The notes beneath the pieces were generated by a model. The model worked only from the letters and a program-made list of their open reading frames with translations, was not told the DNA's origin and did not search any database. Below, in pieces: positions 59,858-64,000 of a stretch of 64,000 bases of DNA; within the stretch, counting starts at the first letter, position 1, and each line of letters begins with the position of its first letter. The DNA is from JAHCHG01 sp965214585 (GTDB lineage: Bacteria; Acidobacteriota; Blastocatellia; Pyrinomonadales; Pyrinomonadaceae): NCBI GenBank assembly GCA_965214585.1, contig OZ243957.1:4092001-4156000 (forward strand). The letters run 5' to 3'. Made by a program: the position numbers and the translations under genes.

Positions 59858-60853
59858 TCAATAAACTTGCAGATTAGCGATAATATTCCGGTTTTTCACC
59901 CGATTCTTTATGTCCAGAACCTTTTCCTGCGGCGGATTATTTTCCAGATTTGAAATATCCAATAAATAAGGTTCGACTTGGCTGAGTATTTCTTCGGTTT
60001 GAAAAGTGCCGGAACTTTCAGCCTGCCGCCTGAGCAGAACATTTTTTTCGAGCAGTTTTTTTGCCTGTTTTTGTTCATATCCGACATCGAAAGTTTCGCC
60101 GTTTTCGACGAGCCGCGCATTTCTGAACGAGCGAAGCAAAAGTTCGATCTTCTCGATTTGTTTAGCAGTTTCTTTTTCCAAATTACTTGTTTGCAAATCA
60201 GCAAATTGCTGCTCTTCTTTTACAAATTCATTGTCTTGGGAAATTTTCTTTTGATTTTTATCAACCTGCTCTTTTTTCTTTACTGCCGAAACTTTCGCGT
60301 CGGAAAGTTTAACTTTTGAAGGCGGCTTAATGTTATTTTTCAAAGAAATTTTTGACTCGGCAGTTTTAATTGTTATCGGAATTTCAGAAACTTTTTCCGT
60401 ATCCTTTTCATTTTTTGCAAAAGACTCCGTTTTGTTAGTTTCAATCGTTTTGCCAAGTTCATTAGCCGAAAAATCTCTGTTCGGCGCATTGTCGGAAAAT
60501 TGCCAAAAACCGAAAACGACAAACAATAAAATAACCGCCGACGCGCCCGAATAAGCCAGATTCAAACTACGAAACGCGCTCGTCGTTCGTTTGAAAAACA
60601 GAGCGAAACTCTTTTTTTCGTCGAAACTTTTTTCGGCTTCGAGTTTTGTTTGAAATTTTGCAAACAAATCTTTCGGAACTTCGACTTCGAGCAGATAATT
60701 TGCGTATAGATTGCTTTCCCGAACCAGCATTTCGTAATAATCCGCGCAAACAGAACAATCGGAAATATGTCTGTTGATTCGTTCGGAATTTTGCCCGTCA
60801 AGTTCGCCGTCTGCAAAATCATCAATAAATTTCAGATATTCTTTACAATTCAT
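59858..60853 (-). CDS. Membrane anti-sigma factor with zinc finger
   Basis: A 331-residue protein. The N-terminal anti-sigma zinc finger is 'HISDCSVCADYYEM' (HxxxCxxC, near residues 29-36), which binds the ECF sigma factor. A membrane helix lies near 96-118 ('GASAVILLFVVFGFWQF'). A lysine/glutamate-rich extracytoplasmic region with coiled coil follows, then a helical C-terminus ('AKKLLEKNVLLRRQAESSG'). It overlaps the sigma gene by 11 bp, the normal layout for such pairs. Envelope stress would be sensed by the outer part. Confidence 0.88.
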   Translation of the reverse strand: MNCKEYLKFIDDFADGELDGQNSERINRHISDCSVCADYYEMLVRESNLYANYLLEVEVPKDLFAKFQTKLEAEKSFDEKKSFALFFKRTTSAFRSLNLAYSGASAVILLFVVFGFWQFSDNAPNRDFSANELGKTIETNKTESFAKNEKDTEKVSEIPITIKTAESKISLKNNIKPPSKVKLSDAKVSAVKKKEQVDKNQKKISQDNEFVKEEQQFADLQTSNLEKETAKQIEKIELLLRSFRNARLVENGETFDVGYEQKQAKKLLEKNVLLRRQAESSGTFQTEEILSQVEPYLLDISNLENNPPQEKVLDIKNRVKNRNIIANLQVY

Positions 60854-61457
60854 CGCTCGCCTCCAAATACGGTTGAAGCGTTTTTCGCATTTCTATTTTC
60901 GCCCGCCGCAGATCGGTTTTCAGTTTCGGAATTTTGTGTCTGGTAATTTCCGAAATCTCTCTGTAACTCATTTTTTGCAGTTCCTTCAAAACAAATACGA
61001 GCCGTTTATCTTCGTCTAATTTTTCAAGCGCGGTTTTTATCAAAGCGTTTAATTCCCTGTTCAGAATTTTTTTGTCCGGCGGAAAATTCGTCTTGTCTTC
61101 GATCTGCATCGTTTCAATTTCAACTTCGATTTTCCCGCTTTCCTTTTGATTTGAACGAAAATGTCTGCCGACTAAATTTTTGGCAATCGCGCACAGCCAA
61201 GTTTGCAGTTTCGCTTCGCCGCGCATCGAACCGATGCCCTTATAAGCCGCCAGAAAAGTTTCCTGCGTCAATTCTTCCGCCAAACTTTGCTCGCCGATCA
61301 TCGCGTAAACGAATCTGAAAATAAATCTGTGATGCAGTTCAAAAATCATACCGAACGCCTCATCGTCGCCGGTTTTCGCGCGGGCGATCAAATTATCCGA
61401 AACACTCGTTAAATTTTCCGCTTCTGCGCTGTTTTGATAAAGCATCGGAAAGTCCAT
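60843..61457 (-). CDS. ECF RNA polymerase sigma factor
   Basis: A 204-residue sigma-70 family ECF protein. Region 2 has 'FGMIFELHHRFIFRFVYAMI' and 'AEELTQETFLAAYKGIGSMR', with 'TWLCAIAKNLVGRHFRS' completing it; region 4 has 'LPEKRLV'-like 'LDEDKRLVFVLKELQKMSYR' and 'ISEITRHKIPKLKTDLRRAK'. The frame is open to 61577; the ATG at 61457 (MDFPMLYQN) is chosen because it leaves a normal N-terminus, but the start is uncertain. It heads an operon with its anti-sigma factor and a HEAT protein and probably activates its own promoter. Confidence 0.9.
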   Translation of the reverse strand: MDFPMLYQNSAEAENLTSVSDNLIARAKTGDDEAFGMIFELHHRFIFRFVYAMIGEQSLAEELTQETFLAAYKGIGSMRGEAKLQTWLCAIAKNLVGRHFRSNQKESGKIEVEIETMQIEDKTNFPPDKKILNRELNALIKTALEKLDEDKRLVFVLKELQKMSYREISEITRHKIPKLKTDLRRAKIEMRKTLQPYLEASDEL

Positions 61458-61643
61458 AAATTCATCTTGAAAAATTCGCTTACAAACAGTTAGTTCCGTT
61501 TTCGGCAAAAAGGTTTCACAATTATTTGAAAAACGGACACAATTGATTCGTTGAAGCTGCTCTGATTTACTCGGCAATCAAAGCAATGAAAGATACAATT
61601 TTATATAAACAGGTGTGTATAAATAACCAAGCGTAATAATCAG

Positions 61644-61730
61644 TTAGTTTGCTAAAAGGCGGCGGGCGAGAGCAGAAGCGGCGAACGGCAAAATCAGCAA
61701 AATTATTAATAAAAGAAGTTCGTTTTTCAT
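61644..61730 (-). CDS. 28-residue single-helix membrane peptide
   Basis: ATG at 61730 opens 'MKNELLLLIILLILPFAASA' and ends 'LARRLLAN': one hydrophobic helix with a basic tail. It lies 14 bp after the stop of the displaced malQ 3' end (61745), so before the insertion it would have followed malQ directly as a coupled gene. No homologue is recognised and the ribosome-binding site is weak. Confidence 0.4.
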   Translation of the reverse strand: MKNELLLLIILLILPFAASALARRLLAN

Positions 61731-61744
61731 AGTTTCTTGATTGC

Positions 61745-61864
61745 TCACGGCTGATTTCTACCGTAAATCTGCGTCAACTCCCTTAATTTTCCGGCGATTT
61801 CGTCCGAAAAACATTCGCTTTTGCAACGCCAATTCCAGTTTCCCGAATCGGATGCGGGCAGATT
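61745..61864 (-). pseudogene. Displaced duplicate of the malQ 3' end
   Basis: The minus strand encodes 'NLPASDSGNWNWRCKSECFS' then 'DEIAGKLRELTQIYGRNQP' and a stop, parallel to the real MalQ C-terminus ('DEIAERLREVTQIYGRKFN'). The 59 bp at 61806-61864 are identical to 62960-63018; the remainder has diverged. The copies are direct repeats around the DUF1016 gene. Confidence 0.9.
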
Positions 61865-62895
61865 TAATTTTTCAACACTAAATGATTTTCCAACTCTTCT
61901 ACCGTCGGCATTGCGTTTTTGATTTCCGGCGGTAGTTCATTGAAGCTAAACTCGCTTATTCCAATCGGCTTATTTATATCTCTTAAAGCAAATTCAACTT
62001 CTAAGTTATCTTTGTTTTTACAAAGCAAAACACCGATTGTCGGCTCGTCAGCATCCGATTTTATCAGACTATCAACTGCCGAAAGATAAAAGTTGAGTTT
62101 CCCGATAAATTCGGGTTCAAACTCAGTCATCTTGAGTTCGATTACGATGTAGCAATGCAATTTTAAATGATAAAATAAAAGGTCTATTTTATATTCCTTC
62201 TCGCCAACTATCAGAGAATATTGTCTGCCGACAAAGGCGAAGCCTTTTCCCAATTCAAGTAGAAAATTAGTAATGTTTTTAGTCAGTTCTCTTTCAAATT
62301 CCAATTCCCGGACATTTTTTTCCAGCGTCAAAAAGCTGAAATTATAAGGGTCTTTGAGAATTTGATTTGCTAAATCGGATCGAGATTCGGGCAATGTATT
62401 TTTAAAGTTGTTTAATGCTTTTCCTTGTCTTTTGTAAAGCCCGCTTTCGATTTGAATTGACAGAATGCTTCTGCTCCAATTGTTCTCTATGGTTTCCTGA
62501 ATATAAAAATATGCTTCTTGGAGAGTTTTAATCTTTTTCATTATAACAAGATGATGTCCCCAAGGAATTTGGTGAACAAGTTGTTCACCAAATTCGATAA
62601 AATCCGAGGATTGACTGTAAAACTGAAAGAATTTTCGGCAATAAATCAGATTCGTTTTTGAAAAACCGTTCATTTCGGGAAATTCTTTTTTCAAATCCAG
62701 AGCTAATTGTTCAATAAACTTGCTGCCCCATTTAACTTGTTCTTGTTTTCCGGCAATCTGCTTGCCTAATTCCCAATAAAGCATTATCAACTCGGCATTT
62801 ACAGACAATGCCGCTTTTATTTGGCTTTTTTGAATTTTTGACTTTAATTCAATCAGCCAAATTTTGTAATCTTCATTTTTGAAAATTTCAGTCAT
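61864..62895 (-). CDS. DUF1016 / YhcG-type PD-(D/E)XK nuclease family protein
   Basis: A 343-residue protein with the two-domain plan of the DUF1016 (YhcG) family. The helical N-terminal domain has 'SVNAELIMLYWELGKQIAGK' and 'WGSKFIEQLALDLKKEFPEM'. The C-terminal PD-(D/E)XK nuclease fold has Asp in 'EYKIDLLFYHLKLHCYIVI' (~238) and the ELK motif right after it. Members occur on mobile elements and in defence islands; the substrate is not established. Its ATG is 3 bp after the malQ stop, and its own stop codon TAA uses the first base of the displaced malQ repeat, so it is exactly framed by the duplication. Confidence 0.9.
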   Translation of the reverse strand: MTEIFKNEDYKIWLIELKSKIQKSQIKAALSVNAELIMLYWELGKQIAGKQEQVKWGSKFIEQLALDLKKEFPEMNGFSKTNLIYCRKFFQFYSQSSDFIEFGEQLVHQIPWGHHLVIMKKIKTLQEAYFYIQETIENNWSRSILSIQIESGLYKRQGKALNNFKNTLPESRSDLANQILKDPYNFSFLTLEKNVRELEFERELTKNITNFLLELGKGFAFVGRQYSLIVGEKEYKIDLLFYHLKLHCYIVIELKMTEFEPEFIGKLNFYLSAVDSLIKSDADEPTIGVLLCKNKDNLEVEFALRDINKPIGISEFSFNELPPEIKNAMPTVEELENHLVLKN

Positions 62896-62898
62896 AAA

Positions 62899-64000
62899 TC
62901 AGTTAAATTTCCTTCCATAAATCTGCGTCACTTCTCTCAATCTTTCGGCGATTTCATCTGAAAAACATTCGCTTTTGCAACGCCAATTCCAGTTTCCCGA
63001 ATCGGATGCGGGCAGATTCATTCTGGCATCGTTTCCCAAACCCAGAACGTCCTGCATCGGCACAATCGCCGTATTTGCTGCCGATTTCCAGACGGCGCGG
63101 ATAAAATCCCAATGAATTTCCAAGCCGTCCGAAGCGAGATATTTCAGACAAAATTCGCGCTCGCGGTTGATTTGTGAATTGTCGCGCGTCGAATTTGCGC
63201 CCGCCCGCGAATTAAACCAGCCGACGGTTGTATCGTTGTCGTGCGTTCCGGTGTAAGCGACGCAGTTTCGGATATAATTGTGCGGCAGATCGTGATTATT
63301 CGGGTCGCCGCCGAAAGCAAACTGCAAAACCCGCATTCCGGGAAAGCCGAACGAATCGCGCAAGTCTTCAACGTCCGGCGTAATCACGCCCAAATCTTCC
63401 GCCATTACCGGCAAATCGCCAAGCGCATTTTTGAGCGTTTCAAATAATTCTCTACCCGGCACATCAACCCAACGCCCGTTTTCCGCCGTCTTGTCTTCGC
63501 CCGGAACTTCCCACGCCGCCGCAAAGCCGCGAAAATGGTCAATTCTTACGATGTCAACCGTCTTGAGCGTATGTCGAATGCGCGAAATCCACCAGCGAAA
63601 ATTGTCGTTTTTCATCTGCTCCCAATCGTAAATCGGATTTCCCCAAAGCTGCCCGGTTTTCGAGAAATAATCCGGCGGAACTCCCGAAACGACTTTCGGC
63701 GAACCGTCTTCATTCAGCTTAAACTGCGATTGATTGCACCAGACATCCGCCGAATCGAGCGCGACGAAAATCGGAACATCGCCGATAATTTCGATATTTT
63801 TCGTTTCGCAGTAACTTTTCAGCTTGTTCCATTGTTGGTAAAAAAGCCACTGCTGAAATTTCTGCGCTTTAATTTCCGTTGCCAGATTTTCACGGGCTTT
63901 TTCTAACGCATTTTCGTCGCGCAATTTCAGAGGTTGTTCCCATTCAAACCAAGCCTTCTGATTTTGCGACTTTTTGACGGCGCGATACAAAACGTATTCG
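62899..64000 (-). CDS. malQ: 4-alpha-glucanotransferase (partial, 5' end outside)
   Basis: MalQ (amylomaltase, GH77) transfers alpha-1,4-glucan segments in maltodextrin and glycogen metabolism. The C-terminal 367 codons are present. Catalytic motifs are 'IDHFRGFAAAWEVP' with the nucleophile Asp in 'VDIVRIDHF', the acid/base Glu in 'PVMAEDLGVITPDV', and 'AYTGTHDNDTTVGW' with the stabilising Asp. 'IIGDVPIFVALDSADVW' and 'GVPPDYFSKTGQLWGNPIYDW' are family signatures. The frame continues past base 64000. The last ~110 bp are duplicated downstream of the DUF1016 gene, so this 3' end was probably replaced at insertion. Confidence 0.95.
   Translation of the reverse strand, partial: EYVLYRAVKKSQNQKAWFEWEQPLKLRDENALEKARENLATEIKAQKFQQWLFYQQWNKLKSYCETKNIEIIGDVPIFVALDSADVWCNQSQFKLNEDGSPKVVSGVPPDYFSKTGQLWGNPIYDWEQMKNDNFRWWISRIRHTLKTVDIVRIDHFRGFAAAWEVPGEDKTAENGRWVDVPGRELFETLKNALGDLPVMAEDLGVITPDVEDLRDSFGFPGMRVLQFAFGGDPNNHDLPHNYIRNCVAYTGTHDNDTTVGWFNSRAGANSTRDNSQINREREFCLKYLASDGLEIHWDFIRAVWKSAANTAIVPMQDVLGLGNDARMNLPASDSGNWNWRCKSECFSDEIAERLREVTQIYGRKFN

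Overview
The window looks like a chromosome segment of an Acidobacteriota bacterium, most likely class Blastocatellia. This is inferred from low-to-mid GC, the secreted FG-GAP proteins with repeats of the type 'DFNGDGKTDISVFRP', CHASE3/multi-PAS hybrid kinases, PilT and a DoxX-like membrane protein; it is not proven by a marker gene. Core genes sit at both ends and an accessory block lies in the middle.

Left core (1-24.4 kb): yajQ, a hybrid histidine kinase, a zinc-ribbon protein, a PilT ATPase, a rimI-like/thiE pair, a DoxX-like protein, aspS, an OsmC protein, a glycine-zipper exported protein with a candidate sigma-54 promoter, a tandem-RCK potassium channel, gyrB interrupted by a 549-residue intein, a barstar-like gene, nadA, a ferredoxin and tRNA-Thr(CGT). 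Two copies of a ~253-bp palindromic MITE (617-869, 9738-9991) lie here. One has a perfect 8-bp target duplication. The other supplies the stop codons of both flanking genes and probably truncates a Phd antitoxin.

Accessory block (24.4-58.5 kb): a 7.3-kb integrative element sits in tRNA-Thr between 49-bp att repeats. It carries an integrase, excisionase-like HTH genes, RusA, a prim-pol/DUF3987 replication protein and an iteron-like array. Just past attR is the C-terminal remnant of a second integrase, cut by an IS3/IS407-type element, so a second island probably used the same tRNA. That island holds a minus-strand defence-like operon of about 12 kb: two giant proteins (2094 and 1533 aa), each with an N-terminal Q-x-K nuclease-like region and a STAND-type NTPase, then a DUF3800 protein, then a caspase-like gene broken by two in-frame stops. 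An IS1111/IS110-type element lies 17 bp upstream of the operon. Next come two secreted proteins (FG-GAP; beta-helix) and a broken type I restriction-modification locus (hsdM, antitoxin-PIN pair, half hsdS) ended by a second inverted copy of the same IS.

Right core (58.5-64 kb): an ECF sigma / anti-sigma / HEAT-repeat operon, then malQ, which runs off the window.

A pattern recurs twice in the core: the 3' end of a housekeeping gene is duplicated as a direct repeat around an inserted cargo gene. The aspS 3' end (~90 bp) flanks an HExxH protein plus a partner, and the malQ 3' end (~110 bp, 59 bp identical) flanks a DUF1016 nuclease-family gene. Together with the tRNA-Thr island, gene 3' ends appear to be the preferred entry points for defence or competition cargo in this genome.
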